Shown piece after piece: positions 28,137 through 37,252 of a DNA stretch of 64,000 nucleotides. The DNA lies in NCBI GenBank assembly GCA_902623995.1, contig CACNWE010000004.1, forward strand, positions 102,646 through 166,645, in the 5' to 3' direction. The translations under genes were made by a program, and so were the position numbers. The DNA comes from an uncultured SAR116 cluster alpha proteobacterium (GTDB lineage Bacteria; Pseudomonadota; Alphaproteobacteria; Puniceispirillales; Marisalimonadaceae). Under the pieces are notes generated by a model. It was not told where the DNA came from and did not search any database. It saw only the letters and a program-made list of their open reading frames with translations. The stretch's first letter is position 1. Each line of letters opens with the position of its first letter.

Positions 28137-28946
28137 ATGAGTTTTGTTGAAACTGAAATTAATGGCCAAATAATTACTATCAGATTAAATCGTCCAGAAA
28201 GATTAAATGCTTTAAGCACTGTTATAAGAAAAGGTATGGCAGAAGCGTTCAATAGATATCATGAAGATAAAGATTTAGAAGTAGCAATTTTGACAGGAAC
28301 TGGAAGAGGGTTTTGTGCAGGCGAAGATATGAAAGAGTCTATTGACAGAGGCATCCCAGGATCCCCAAAAGAATTTGTAGAAGAAAACTTAGTTGACCCA
28401 TTTCAGACTGGTGCTCTTCAAAAGCCAGTCATAGCAGCAGTAAATGGATATGCAATGGGTGGTGGATTTATGTTAGTTGAGAGAACAGATCTTAGGATTG
28501 CTGTAAAAGAAGCAATTTTTGAAATGTCAGAAGCAAAAAGATGGCTTCTTGGCGGTTATAATCATGGACATTATGGCAACCTCCCACATCCCGTTGCAAC
28601 TGAAATGGCTTTTGGATATAGAATTTCTGCTGAAAGGATGCATCAAGTTGGTTTCATTAATCGCTTAGTGGAATCTAAAGATCTTATGAGTGAGGCTTAT
28701 TCAATGGCAGAACATCTGCTATCACTCCCTCCTGCTGCAAGAGTAAACACACTTTATATGATGAAGCATATGGCACCAAAAATAAACTCTAATATTGCAG
28801 ACCTTGCTGAAAAGCTACATCTTCACGGCGATACTGAGGATAGAATGGAAAGTAGAAGAGCCTTTGCAGAAAAAAGAAAACCAAACTTCAAAGGTTGGCT
28901 TAACCCAGAAGATAGATATAATATGCCGAAATTAGAGGAAAATTAG
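28137..28946 (+). CDS. Enoyl-CoA hydratase/isomerase family protein
   Basis: Crotonase-fold enzyme of 269 residues with NRPERLNALS, the oxyanion stretch GRGFCAGEDMKE, and NGYAMGGGFMLVERTDLRIA. The region normally carrying the second glutamate reads MSEAKRWLLGGYNHGHYG, an unusual glycine/histidine-rich loop that suggests a specialised substrate. The start has TTAGGAGC 6 nt upstream. The CoA transferase gene follows after 8 nt, so activation and double-bond chemistry are encoded together. Confidence 0.88.
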   Translation: MSFVETEINGQIITIRLNRPERLNALSTVIRKGMAEAFNRYHEDKDLEVAILTGTGRGFCAGEDMKESIDRGIPGSPKEFVEENLVDPFQTGALQKPVIAAVNGYAMGGGFMLVERTDLRIAVKEAIFEMSEAKRWLLGGYNHGHYGNLPHPVATEMAFGYRISAERMHQVGFINRLVESKDLMSEAYSMAEHLLSLPPAARVNTLYMMKHMAPKINSNIADLAEKLHLHGDTEDRMESRRAFAEKRKPNFKGWLNPEDRYNMPKLEEN

Positions 28947-28954
28947 AGGTCAAA

Positions 28955-30166
28955 ATGAGTGAAATAAATGGTGCTCTTTCTGGGTTAAAAATAGTTGCAT
29001 GTTCAACAGCACAAGCTGGAACTGTTCCCTACATGTTAATGGCAGATCTTGGTGCTGAAGTAATTAAAATTGAAACACCAGGTAAAGGTGATAACAATCG
29101 TAACTCAGGTTTTTTAGAAGGAGAGTTTGGATCATTTTTTGAGACTAATAACAGAGGAGTTAAAAGTTTAACTCTCAATCTTAAATCAGAAAAAGGACAA
29201 AAAATACTTCACAGTTTAATAAAGGATGCCGATGTGTTTGGTCAAAATTTTAGACCAGGCGTTGCTGAAAAACTTAATTTTGATTATGATACTCTTAGCA
29301 AAATTAATCCTAAAATAGTTTATGCTTCTATTTCTGCTTATGGGCCTGATGCCCCAGACGGACACTTACCAGGAACCGACGCGGTAGGACAAGCTTTAAG
29401 TGGAATAGCTGAAGCATATTCAATTCCTGGAAATAATTTAAGAACAGGAGTAGCCTCAGTTGCAGATGAAAGTTGTGCAATACTAACTTTTGGAGGAATT
29501 TTAGCGGCATATATAAATGCTCAAAAAACAGGAAAAGGTCAAAAGTTAGAAACTTCTTTAGTTGGGAGTGCTTTCAGACTTCTTGGTTGGACTATGACTA
29601 CAGCAATGTGGAGCAACAGGCCACCAATTACTGGAGCTAGAATTAATGGAACAAGAGAAAGGCCGGGTATTGCAGCATGTTTTAACGATATTAATGGTAA
29701 GCCTTTCGCACTCCAGCTTGATCCAGATGACTGGCGGGAAGCAATGAAAGCCCTTAACTTTTTTGATGTTTTGACAGAAAATGGTCTCATTGATCTTGGT
29801 TTAGCGTTTGAATCTGAAAAAAAGAAAACTGAAATTTTGGATAAACTTGCTGAATTATTCTCAACTGATACCAGAGATAATTGGATATCAGTGTTGAGAA
29901 AAGCTGACATGATATCTACCCATGTTAATACAATGCTTGAAGCATCTAATGATCCAAATATAAAAGAAAACAATTATGTAACAGAAGTATGGTACCCAGA
30001 ACTAAACAAAAATATGAAAGTACACGGTACTCCTTGGAAATTTTCCAAAACACCTGCTAACATAAAAAGAGCACCTAAACTCGGTGAACACAATACTGAG
30101 ATATTGTCTGGTCTAGGATATACTAAAGATGAAATTGAAGGTTTTAAAGACGACAAGATTATTTAA
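28955..30166 (+). CDS. CaiB/BaiF CoA transferase (third copy)
   Basis: Class III CoA transferase of 403 residues. Asp171 in VASVADESCA is at the position of the family nucleophile, and N-terminal TAQAGTVPYMLMADLGAEVIK fits. It forms a pair with the preceding crotonase. The 3' end overlaps the convergent gamma-carbonic-anhydrase-like gene by 8 nt. Its acid substrate is unknown. Confidence 0.91.
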   Translation: MSEINGALSGLKIVACSTAQAGTVPYMLMADLGAEVIKIETPGKGDNNRNSGFLEGEFGSFFETNNRGVKSLTLNLKSEKGQKILHSLIKDADVFGQNFRPGVAEKLNFDYDTLSKINPKIVYASISAYGPDAPDGHLPGTDAVGQALSGIAEAYSIPGNNLRTGVASVADESCAILTFGGILAAYINAQKTGKGQKLETSLVGSAFRLLGWTMTTAMWSNRPPITGARINGTRERPGIAACFNDINGKPFALQLDPDDWREAMKALNFFDVLTENGLIDLGLAFESEKKKTEILDKLAELFSTDTRDNWISVLRKADMISTHVNTMLEASNDPNIKENNYVTEVWYPELNKNMKVHGTPWKFSKTPANIKRAPKLGEHNTEILSGLGYTKDEIEGFKDDKII

Positions 30167-30689
30167 TTTCTCTCATTTCTTCTGCAAACTTTTTAAAGTT
30201 TGCTACGTAATGCTTTGAAGATCTTGTCATATTTTCAATCATCTCTTGACTCAGTTCTCTTACAGCTTTAGCTGGTGAGCCTACAATTAACCAACCATCC
30301 GGAAATTCTTTATTTTCAGTAACAAGGGCACCAGCGCCTACAAGACAATTGTTGCCTATTTTAGCATTATTTAGAATTGTTGCACCCATTCCAACTAAAG
30401 AATTATTACCTATTGTACAACCGTGTATGATTGCATTATGTCCAATCGTACAATTATTACCTATGGTGACAGGACATTCAGGATCAACGTGAATTATAGT
30501 GTTTTCTTGTATATTTGTTTCTTCACCAATCTTAATAACGTCATTATCACCTCTTAAAACTGATCCAAACCATACACCAACATCTTTCCCTAAAATAACG
30601 TTTCCTATAACATGTGCATCTGGTGCAACCCAATATAGGTTATTTTCAGGTAATTGAGGTTTTTTTTCACCTAAACTATAAATTGGCAT
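30159..30689 (-). CDS. Gamma-carbonic anhydrase family protein
   Basis: A 176-residue left-handed beta-helix protein made of hexapeptide repeats such as IGNNCTIGHNAIIHG. His67, His84 and His89 match the zinc ligands of gamma-carbonic anhydrases and of the related YrdA/PaaY proteins. The ATG at 30689 has AAAGGAG 5 nt upstream; a GTG two codons earlier is less likely. Whether it is a true carbonic anhydrase or a PaaY-like thioesterase cannot be told from sequence. Confidence 0.88.
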   Translation of the reverse strand: MPIYSLGEKKPQLPENNLYWVAPDAHVIGNVILGKDVGVWFGSVLRGDNDVIKIGEETNIQENTIIHVDPECPVTIGNNCTIGHNAIIHGCTIGNNSLVGMGATILNNAKIGNNCLVGAGALVTENKEFPDGWLIVGSPAKAVRELSQEMIENMTRSSKHYVANFKKFAEEMREIK

Positions 30690-30782
30690 TAGCACTCCTT
30701 TATAATAAGTTAACGTTAAAATTATATCTTATATAATTTTTTCTTGTTGTTAATATTTTATTAAAAATTATGAGAGTTCTTT

Positions 30783-31877
30783 ATGGTTATAAGAGATAAT
30801 ATTGTTTCAAAAGTTACAATTTACAGACTAGATGTTCCTCTAATAAAGCCTTATAAATTATCCTATAATACTTTCTATTCTTTTGAACCGTTGTTGATTC
30901 ATATTGTAGATGATCAAGGTAATGAGGGATGGGGCGAACAGCACATATCACCTGGTTCCAGCAGTGAAACTAGAGACGGTGGATGGACATTTGTCAGAGT
31001 TATATCAAAATTAATTTTAAATAAAAAATTATACGAAGCAAAAGAAATCATTTTATCTAATTCCCCTATAAGTATTGTTGCTTCAAGTGCAATCTATACA
31101 GCAATCGAGATGCTAGAAAAAAATAATATTTTAAATAATAAGAGTTCTCTAAAACTTAAATTATTGACTTCATTTAATGCAGAGGAAGAATCTGAAATAA
31201 AAGATGAATTGGACAAAGTGATCGAGCAAGGATTTACAACAATAAAAATTAAGGTTGGAAAGGACGTTAATGCAGATATTAAAAAAATAAATAATATACA
31301 AACTTATTTGAATGGCAGAGCTACCCTAAGAATAGACGCTAATAGGGGGTACACAAAAAAAGACGGTTGTAAATTTGTTCAGGGGTTAAAGCCTGATTTC
31401 ATAGAATTATTTGAGCAGCCTTGTGATGCTAATGATTGGGATGCAAACGCTGCGGTCGCTAAACTATCACGCATCCCAATAATGTTGGACGAACCTATTT
31501 GTAGTATTAAAGATATTGAAAAAGCTTCTAAATTAAAAGGCGTAGGATTATGCAAACTTAAGTTGAAAAGATTTTTATCTATTACAAAATTAACTGAAGC
31601 CATAAAATATGCGCATAAATTAGGATTAAAAATTGTACTTGGTGACGGACTTGGTACTGAAATTAATTGTTGGATGGAAGCTAGAATTGCAAAAAACCTA
31701 ATTGACAATGCTGGAGAATATAACGGTTTTTTAAAAATTGATCCAAAAGCAAGAATTTTGTCAAATCCCCTAAAATTTACGAATGGTTTTCTATTGATAT
31801 CTGAGAATTGGAATCTTGAAATTGACAGAGATAAATTAGAAAAATACAGTATTAATAAAGAGGAAATTTACAAATAA
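30783..31877 (+). CDS. Muconate-lactonizing-type enolase-superfamily enzyme
   Basis: Mandelate racemase/muconate lactonizing enzyme family, 364 residues. The metal ligands Asp185, Glu211 and Asp236 are spaced 26 and 25 residues apart, as in Pseudomonas muconate lactonizing enzyme. The catalytic lysines Lys155, Lys157 (TIKIKVG) and Lys260 also fall in MLE-subgroup positions. It is first in a plus-strand run with a TauD-like dioxygenase, a TctCBA transporter and an MmgE/PrpD protein. MLE-subgroup members do cycloisomerisation, dehydration or racemisation; which applies is open. Confidence 0.86.
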   Translation: MVIRDNIVSKVTIYRLDVPLIKPYKLSYNTFYSFEPLLIHIVDDQGNEGWGEQHISPGSSSETRDGGWTFVRVISKLILNKKLYEAKEIILSNSPISIVASSAIYTAIEMLEKNNILNNKSSLKLKLLTSFNAEEESEIKDELDKVIEQGFTTIKIKVGKDVNADIKKINNIQTYLNGRATLRIDANRGYTKKDGCKFVQGLKPDFIELFEQPCDANDWDANAAVAKLSRIPIMLDEPICSIKDIEKASKLKGVGLCKLKLKRFLSITKLTEAIKYAHKLGLKIVLGDGLGTEINCWMEARIAKNLIDNAGEYNGFLKIDPKARILSNPLKFTNGFLLISENWNLEIDRDKLEKYSINKEEIYK

Positions 31878-31896
31878 ATTAAATAGGAAAAAAGGA

Positions 31897-32751
31897 ATGA
31901 AATTAATTAATAGTGTTAAGAGCTTGGGTGGAGAGATTGTAGATTTGGACATCAGTAATAAAATAACTCAAGATCAAATTAATTTCATAAATCAATCTTG
32001 GGATGAAAGGCTCGTCTTAGTATTTAAAAAACAAAATTTAGATGATCATAAATTAATAAATTTTAGTAAATATTTTGGTGAACTCGACCCTCCTGGCCCT
32101 AATCCATATGGCATAACCTTTTTACCAGAATTTCCTGAAATTAATGTAATTTCTAATGTTAAAAATGAACAAGGTGCTCCTATTGGTAATTTAGGAGATG
32201 GTGAAGCAGTCTGGCATGCAGATATGACATACCTACAACTACCTCCAAAGGCTGGAATTTTATATGCCCTTGAAGTACCTGAAAATCAAGGTAATACCCA
32301 CTTTGCAAATATGGCCCTAGCGTATAATGAATTACCAAATAAACTTAAGGAAAAAATTGATGATAAAATCTTGATACATGATTCTGCTCATAATAGTGCT
32401 GGAATGCTAAGAAAAGGGTATTCAGAAGTAGATAATCCATCTGAAACTCCAGGGGCAAGACATCCAATGGTAATCACAGATAAAAATACTAATAAGAAAC
32501 TACTTTTTCTTGGACGAAGACCTCACGCATATATAATCGGTTTAGAGCTAGAAGAGAGTGAAAATTTATTAAACGAAATTTGGGAACACGCAACACAAGA
32601 GAAGTTTACCTGGACACAAAAATGGGAAAAAGGAGATTTATTGATGTGGAAAAATTTGAACGTACTTCACAGAAGAGATGCTTTTGATCCTAACACAAGA
32701 AGAGTAATGCACCGAACTCAAATAAAAGGAGAAATGGAAATTACAGCGTAG
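31897..32751 (+). CDS. TauD/TfdA family Fe(II)/2-oxoglutarate dioxygenase
   Basis: A 284-residue dioxygenase. The iron facial triad is His107 and Asp109 in WHADMTY plus the distal histidine in NVLHRRDAF, with the 2-oxoglutarate-binding arginine near RRVMHRTQ. A ribosome site AGGAAAAAAGGA precedes it. Family members hydroxylate taurine, aryloxyacetates and other small acids, often breaking a C-S or C-O bond. It lies between the enolase-family enzyme and the TctC gene; no sulfonate transporter is visible. Confidence 0.9.
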   Translation: MKLINSVKSLGGEIVDLDISNKITQDQINFINQSWDERLVLVFKKQNLDDHKLINFSKYFGELDPPGPNPYGITFLPEFPEINVISNVKNEQGAPIGNLGDGEAVWHADMTYLQLPPKAGILYALEVPENQGNTHFANMALAYNELPNKLKEKIDDKILIHDSAHNSAGMLRKGYSEVDNPSETPGARHPMVITDKNTNKKLLFLGRRPHAYIIGLELEESENLLNEIWEHATQEKFTWTQKWEKGDLLMWKNLNVLHRRDAFDPNTRRVMHRTQIKGEMEITA

Positions 32752-32833
32752 TAATCATAAAATGTTAGAGTTATGTTGATTTATTTAAAAATCAGTAGCA
32801 GAATAACAAATGTTATGAAATCGGGAGGAAAAT

Positions 32834-33829
32834 ATGACACAACTTGGAAATTCTTTTAGAAGAAGTATTGTTAAGGCCGGTTTAGGTGTTGTTGCTATTG
32901 CAGGAATTAGTACCGTTGGTTTGGTTTCTATTGCTAGTGCTGACAAATATCCTAGTAAGCCGATAGAGTTAGTAATACATGCTAAATATGGTGGGGGAAC
33001 TGATACTACTGCAAGAATGGTATCTATTAGAACAAGAAGAAATTTAAAAACTGATATATCTATTGTAGCCAAAAGAGGTGGATCTGGAGCAAAAGCTCAA
33101 AACTATGTTTTAACTAAGCCTGCCGACGGTTATACAATCATGGCTTTAACACAATCTCATCTCTACACAATGGCTAGAGGTAAGTCTAACATGAAGATTG
33201 ACGACATAGTAGGAGTTGCAAGAGCAATGGATGACCCAACCTTCATTACTGTATCAGGAAAAGGAAAGTTTAATACTCTAGAAGAGCTTGTAGCTGCTTC
33301 AAAAAAAGCTCCATTAAACTGGGGTGTTGCTCAGATTGGGGGAACTGAACATATAGGTTTGGCACAGTTCGCAAAAGAGGCTGGAATTAAGTTTAAAGTT
33401 GTGCCATTTGGATCAGGTGCGCAAATGGTACAAGCACTTATGGCAGGCAAAATTGACGCTACATTGCCTAATGTGAGTGAGGCTGCAAATCAAGTTGCTG
33501 ATGGAAGCTTTAAAGCTCTTGCTGTAATGGCTGAAGACAGACTTAAAGACTATCCAAATGTTCCTACTACTTATGAAAAAGGAATAAAGGCAAAGTGCTC
33601 AACAACTAGAGGTTATGCTGTATTAGCATCTACTCCGCAGCCAATTATAGATCAGATTTCAAAAGCTATGGTTAAAGCAATGAAACACGACGTCTTTGCT
33701 AGTTACCTTGCTGGAGCGGGTTTAACAGTTGAAGGAAGCGTTGCTGGAACAAAAGTTTGGGACAAACAACTAAAAGCTGAATATAAAGTTGCAGCATCTG
33801 CTCTTAAAGAACTTGGTTTAATAAAATAA
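32834..33829 (+). CDS. tctC: Tripartite tricarboxylate transporter binding protein
   Basis: Periplasmic solute receptor of the TctC/Bug family, 331 residues. It has a long signal peptide (about residues 1-36, ending VSIASA), then YPSKPIELVIHAKYGGGTD, the family's ligand-loop start. GGTEHIGLAQFAKEAG and ALMAGKIDATLPN are also typical. A strong GGGAGGA ribosome site precedes it. It works with the tctB and tctA genes that follow. The ligand is a carboxylate such as citrate or a relative, not identifiable here. Confidence 0.94.
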   Translation: MTQLGNSFRRSIVKAGLGVVAIAGISTVGLVSIASADKYPSKPIELVIHAKYGGGTDTTARMVSIRTRRNLKTDISIVAKRGGSGAKAQNYVLTKPADGYTIMALTQSHLYTMARGKSNMKIDDIVGVARAMDDPTFITVSGKGKFNTLEELVAASKKAPLNWGVAQIGGTEHIGLAQFAKEAGIKFKVVPFGSGAQMVQALMAGKIDATLPNVSEAANQVADGSFKALAVMAEDRLKDYPNVPTTYEKGIKAKCSTTRGYAVLASTPQPIIDQISKAMVKAMKHDVFASYLAGAGLTVEGSVAGTKVWDKQLKAEYKVAASALKELGLIK

Positions 33830-33849
33830 ATTTTTAGGTTCTTTAAGAT

Positions 33850-34368
33850 ATGAAGAATAAAGAAAATGCATCCAATTCGTTGGGTGCATTATTAAACAAA
33901 AGTGATACAATAATTGCAATTATTTTAACTTTAATTATTGCTTTTTTGTGGTTTGAAACGACTAAATTTGAAAAAGTCCCTGACTTATTTTCAAATAATA
34001 TTCCGCCAGAAATGTTTCCTCAAATTTTACTCATAATTATTCTCGGGATGGTTTTAATAATACCCTTTGAACATATATTTTTGAAGAAAAGCGGGAAGAA
34101 TATAGATTCTTCAAGGAAAAACCCTGTAGAGATTTCAACTATTGGAACTATGGTCATTTTGACAGCAATTATAGCTTCTTCACAAATTCTAGGTGCTGCT
34201 CTAACAATTATTGCTGTAAGTATATCATTACCGTTATATTGGGGAGAAAGAAGATTAAAAGTATTAATTTCTTATGTTGTTGGATTTCCATTATTCGTAA
34301 TAGTTCTATTTAATGTAATTCTTGGAGTTCATTTTGAACCAGGATTATTAGATCTTATAAAAAATTAG
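33850..34368 (+). CDS. tctB: Tripartite tricarboxylate transporter small membrane subunit
   Basis: A 172-residue protein with about four membrane helices and the size and position of TctB. The amphipathic N-terminus runs into a helix at about 20-38 and a loop containing FSNNIPPEMFPQ, a common TctB feature. It lies 20 nt after tctC and 13 nt before tctA. Confidence 0.88.
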   Translation: MKNKENASNSLGALLNKSDTIIAIILTLIIAFLWFETTKFEKVPDLFSNNIPPEMFPQILLIIILGMVLIIPFEHIFLKKSGKNIDSSRKNPVEISTIGTMVILTAIIASSQILGAALTIIAVSISLPLYWGERRLKVLISYVVGFPLFVIVLFNVILGVHFEPGLLDLIKN

Positions 34369-34381
34369 AGAGGATCAAAAT

Positions 34382-35854
34382 TTGGAAGATATCGTTAAAG
34401 GCATAGGGTTATTACTAGAATTTCAGAATATCCTCTTAATTTTGTCAGGCGTGTTAATAGGTGTTTTGGTTGGAGCCTTGCCAGGTTTAAGCTCTCCTAT
34501 GGCAATCGCTCTTCTAATCCCTTTTACAATTTCTCTAGATCCTGTTGCTGCAATTGCTATGATGGCTGCATTATATTGCGCTGGTACTTTTGGTGGATCA
34601 ATTACTGCTATTCTAATTAATGCACCAGGTGCTCCACCTGCTGTCGCAACTGCTTTGGATGGATATCCAATGGCAAAAAATGGGGAACCAGGAAGGGCTC
34701 TTGGTTTAGCTGCTGTTTCTAGTGTTTTTGGTGGTATTTTTAGTTTAATAATTTTTATATTCGCAGCTCCACTTCTAGCAAAACTTGCTTTAGAATTTGG
34801 ACCTGCAGAATATTTTGGGCTTGCCGTATTTGCTCTTTCTATGCTTGCATCTATGAGCGGAAAGTCTTCCCTAAGAAATCTTATTTCAGGTCTTGTAGGT
34901 GTATTAATAGGTACAATAGGTATACATCTAACTACTGGTGTAGAAAGATTTACATTTGACATTCCAGACCTTGAAGAAGGCATTCATTTCGTTCCCGTTC
35001 TTATTGGTTTGTTCGCTGTAAGTGAACTCTTCAAGCAATCTGAAAAACTAAATGCAGTTGTTGAAAGAATACAAGCTAAAGCTCTTAGATTACCGTCTCT
35101 ATTTGAGTTAAAAAAACTTAAATATACAATCTTAAGATCATCAGGGATTGGAACCTTTATTGGGATACTTCCAGCTGAAGGTTCTACAGTTGCAGCAATA
35201 ATTGGTTATAATGAAGCTAGACGGTGGTCTAAAGATAAAGATAAATTTGGTAAAGGCTCACCTGAAGGTATAGTTGGGCCGGAGGCTGCTAATAATGCAG
35301 CTGCAGGTGGAGCTATGGTTCCTACACTTGCACTGGGAATACCTGGAAGTGGATCAACAGCTCTTATATTGGCTGCATTAATTATGCATGGTTTTAGACC
35401 TGGTCCTTATCTAATTAGTGAAACACCAGAATTTGTATATGCAATTTTTGGCGCCATGTTAATTGCTAACTTAGGATTTTTATTTATAGGTTTAGTTGGT
35501 GCCAAATTTTTTTCTTTGGTAGCTTTCATCCCTAAGAAACTTCTTTGGCCAGCAGTTTTTATCTTTTCAATGATTGGCTCTTATTCTTTCGCATCGTCAA
35601 TGTTTGATGTCTGGGTAATGCTAACTGCTGGTCTAGTAGGTTATTTTATGGATCGACATGGTTTTTCAGCAGCTCCTCTTGTTATGGGATTAATCCTTGG
35701 AAAATTAGTTGAGGAAAGCTTTTCTCAATCGATGATTATTCATGACAATAACTTCTTTGCATTATTAGAAAGTCCTGTTGTCTTATTATTTTTTGTGCTG
35801 ACATTCTTAAGTTTATCATCTCCATTTTGGACAAAGTACTTTTCAAAAAAATAA
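34382..35854 (+). CDS. tctA: Tripartite tricarboxylate transporter large permease
   Basis: TctA permease of 490 residues with about 12 membrane helices. The family signatures GALPGLSSPMAIALLIPFT near the N-terminus and ILPAEGSTVAAIIGYNEA in the middle are present, with NNAAAGGAMVPTLALGIPGS. The start is TTG with AGAGAGGA 7 nt upstream and matches the usual N-terminus. It completes the tctCBA transporter. Confidence 0.95.
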   Translation: MEDIVKGIGLLLEFQNILLILSGVLIGVLVGALPGLSSPMAIALLIPFTISLDPVAAIAMMAALYCAGTFGGSITAILINAPGAPPAVATALDGYPMAKNGEPGRALGLAAVSSVFGGIFSLIIFIFAAPLLAKLALEFGPAEYFGLAVFALSMLASMSGKSSLRNLISGLVGVLIGTIGIHLTTGVERFTFDIPDLEEGIHFVPVLIGLFAVSELFKQSEKLNAVVERIQAKALRLPSLFELKKLKYTILRSSGIGTFIGILPAEGSTVAAIIGYNEARRWSKDKDKFGKGSPEGIVGPEAANNAAAGGAMVPTLALGIPGSGSTALILAALIMHGFRPGPYLISETPEFVYAIFGAMLIANLGFLFIGLVGAKFFSLVAFIPKKLLWPAVFIFSMIGSYSFASSMFDVWVMLTAGLVGYFMDRHGFSAAPLVMGLILGKLVEESFSQSMIIHDNNFFALLESPVVLLFFVLTFLSLSSPFWTKYFSKK

Positions 35855-35872
35855 TTTTATTAGATGTAGTAA

Positions 35873-37252
35873 ATGAATAATATTGAAACTTCTGTCGCTG
35901 AAAAATTTTCAGATTGGGTTCACAACCTTAACATAAATGATATACCAGAAGAAGTTGTGAATAAATTACAACTTATTATAATAGATTCTTTTGGACTTAT
36001 GGTTTCCGCTAAATATGAGCCATACATAAAAAGTCTCATTAATGCGCTTGAAGAACATGGAAATTGCACATTAGTTGGCCACGATAAAAAGGTAAATCCG
36101 TTCAATGCGTCTATAATCAATGGAACAGCAATCCATGGTGAAGATTTTGATGATACTTTTGAAGGAACACCTGTTCACGTGGGTTCAGTAATGGTACCTG
36201 CAATTTTATCTTCAGCACAGGCCAAAAATTTAGACGGACAAAAGTTTTTAAAAGGTTTGGTTGTAGGATCAGAACTGATATGTAGACTAGCTTTAGTTGC
36301 ACCTACTGCAGTTCACAGACAAGGTTTTCATCCCACAGCAATTTTTGGTGCTTTTGGTTCATCAATTGGTGTTTCGTCTATGCTTGGGAATACCATAAAT
36401 GAAATGAGTTCAGGATTAGGTATTGTGGGAAGTATGGCTTCCGGAATTATAGAGTATCTTGCCGAAGGCACATCTACAAAACGTCTTCATCCTGGATGGG
36501 CAGCTGGGTGTGGATGGCAATCTGCCAATTTTGCTAAATCTGGATTTTTAGGTCCAAGAACAGTATTTGAAGGTCAACACGGTGTATTTAATAGTTTTGC
36601 TAAGAATAATATTGAACCAGATTTTTCGCACATAACCTCAGATTTGGGATACAGATGGGAAACAAAAAACCTTGCTTTAAAGCCATATGCTTGTGGAACT
36701 ATGGCACAACCTTTTATTGATTGTGCTATAAAATTAAAAAGTAAAATTGGTAATGTTGAGAACATAGATAAAGTAATTGCTAGTGTAGGTGAAGGAACAG
36801 TGCACAGATTATGGGAGCCATTAAAGGAAAAACAAAATCCTTCCACTCCTTATGGTGCAAAATTTTCCGTTCCATATTGTATTTCGATAGGATTAATTAA
36901 TGGATCTGCAGGCTTGAATGAGTTCACTGAAAAATGTTTTAAAAATTTGGAAGTGACAAAACTAGCAGCTAAAGTGAATTATGAAATTAATCCAAAAGAT
37001 GAGTATCCAAAAAATTATAGTGGTAAAATAAAAATAATTATGAAAGATGGAACAACTTATTACTCTTCACAAGAATGTTTGAGAGGTGGCAGACGAGATC
37101 CTATTAGCAGAACTGAAGTTATAAAAAAATTTGAAGCTAATTTAAAATTTGCAAATGTAAAGTCCAGTGAGATAGAAAAACTATATAATTTCATAACAAA
37201 TATTTTTAAATCAAAAAATCTAAACGAATTAAATAAGATTAACTTTAATTAA
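35873..37252 (+). CDS. MmgE/PrpD family protein (third of three)
   Basis: A 459-residue MmgE/PrpD protein with INGTAIHGEDFDDTFEG, QGFHPTAIFGAFGSS and LALKPYACGTMAQPFIDC. It sits 18 nt after tctA on the same strand, so the transporter probably supplies its substrate or that of the enolase-family enzyme. Its 3' end overlaps the convergent membrane hydrolase by 8 nt. The reaction is not assigned. Confidence 0.87.
   Translation: MNNIETSVAEKFSDWVHNLNINDIPEEVVNKLQLIIIDSFGLMVSAKYEPYIKSLINALEEHGNCTLVGHDKKVNPFNASIINGTAIHGEDFDDTFEGTPVHVGSVMVPAILSSAQAKNLDGQKFLKGLVVGSELICRLALVAPTAVHRQGFHPTAIFGAFGSSIGVSSMLGNTINEMSSGLGIVGSMASGIIEYLAEGTSTKRLHPGWAAGCGWQSANFAKSGFLGPRTVFEGQHGVFNSFAKNNIEPDFSHITSDLGYRWETKNLALKPYACGTMAQPFIDCAIKLKSKIGNVENIDKVIASVGEGTVHRLWEPLKEKQNPSTPYGAKFSVPYCISIGLINGSAGLNEFTEKCFKNLEVTKLAAKVNYEINPKDEYPKNYSGKIKIIMKDGTTYYSSQECLRGGRRDPISRTEVIKKFEANLKFANVKSSEIEKLYNFITNIFKSKNLNELNKINFN

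Noticed and set aside
29539..29973. 144-codon minus-strand frame inside the third CaiB gene
   Set aside because: Antisense to a complete class III CoA transferase; no ribosome site or family.
34423..34983. 186-codon minus-strand frame inside tctA
   Set aside because: Shadow of the conserved tctA frame on the other strand; its composition simply mirrors the membrane-protein codons.
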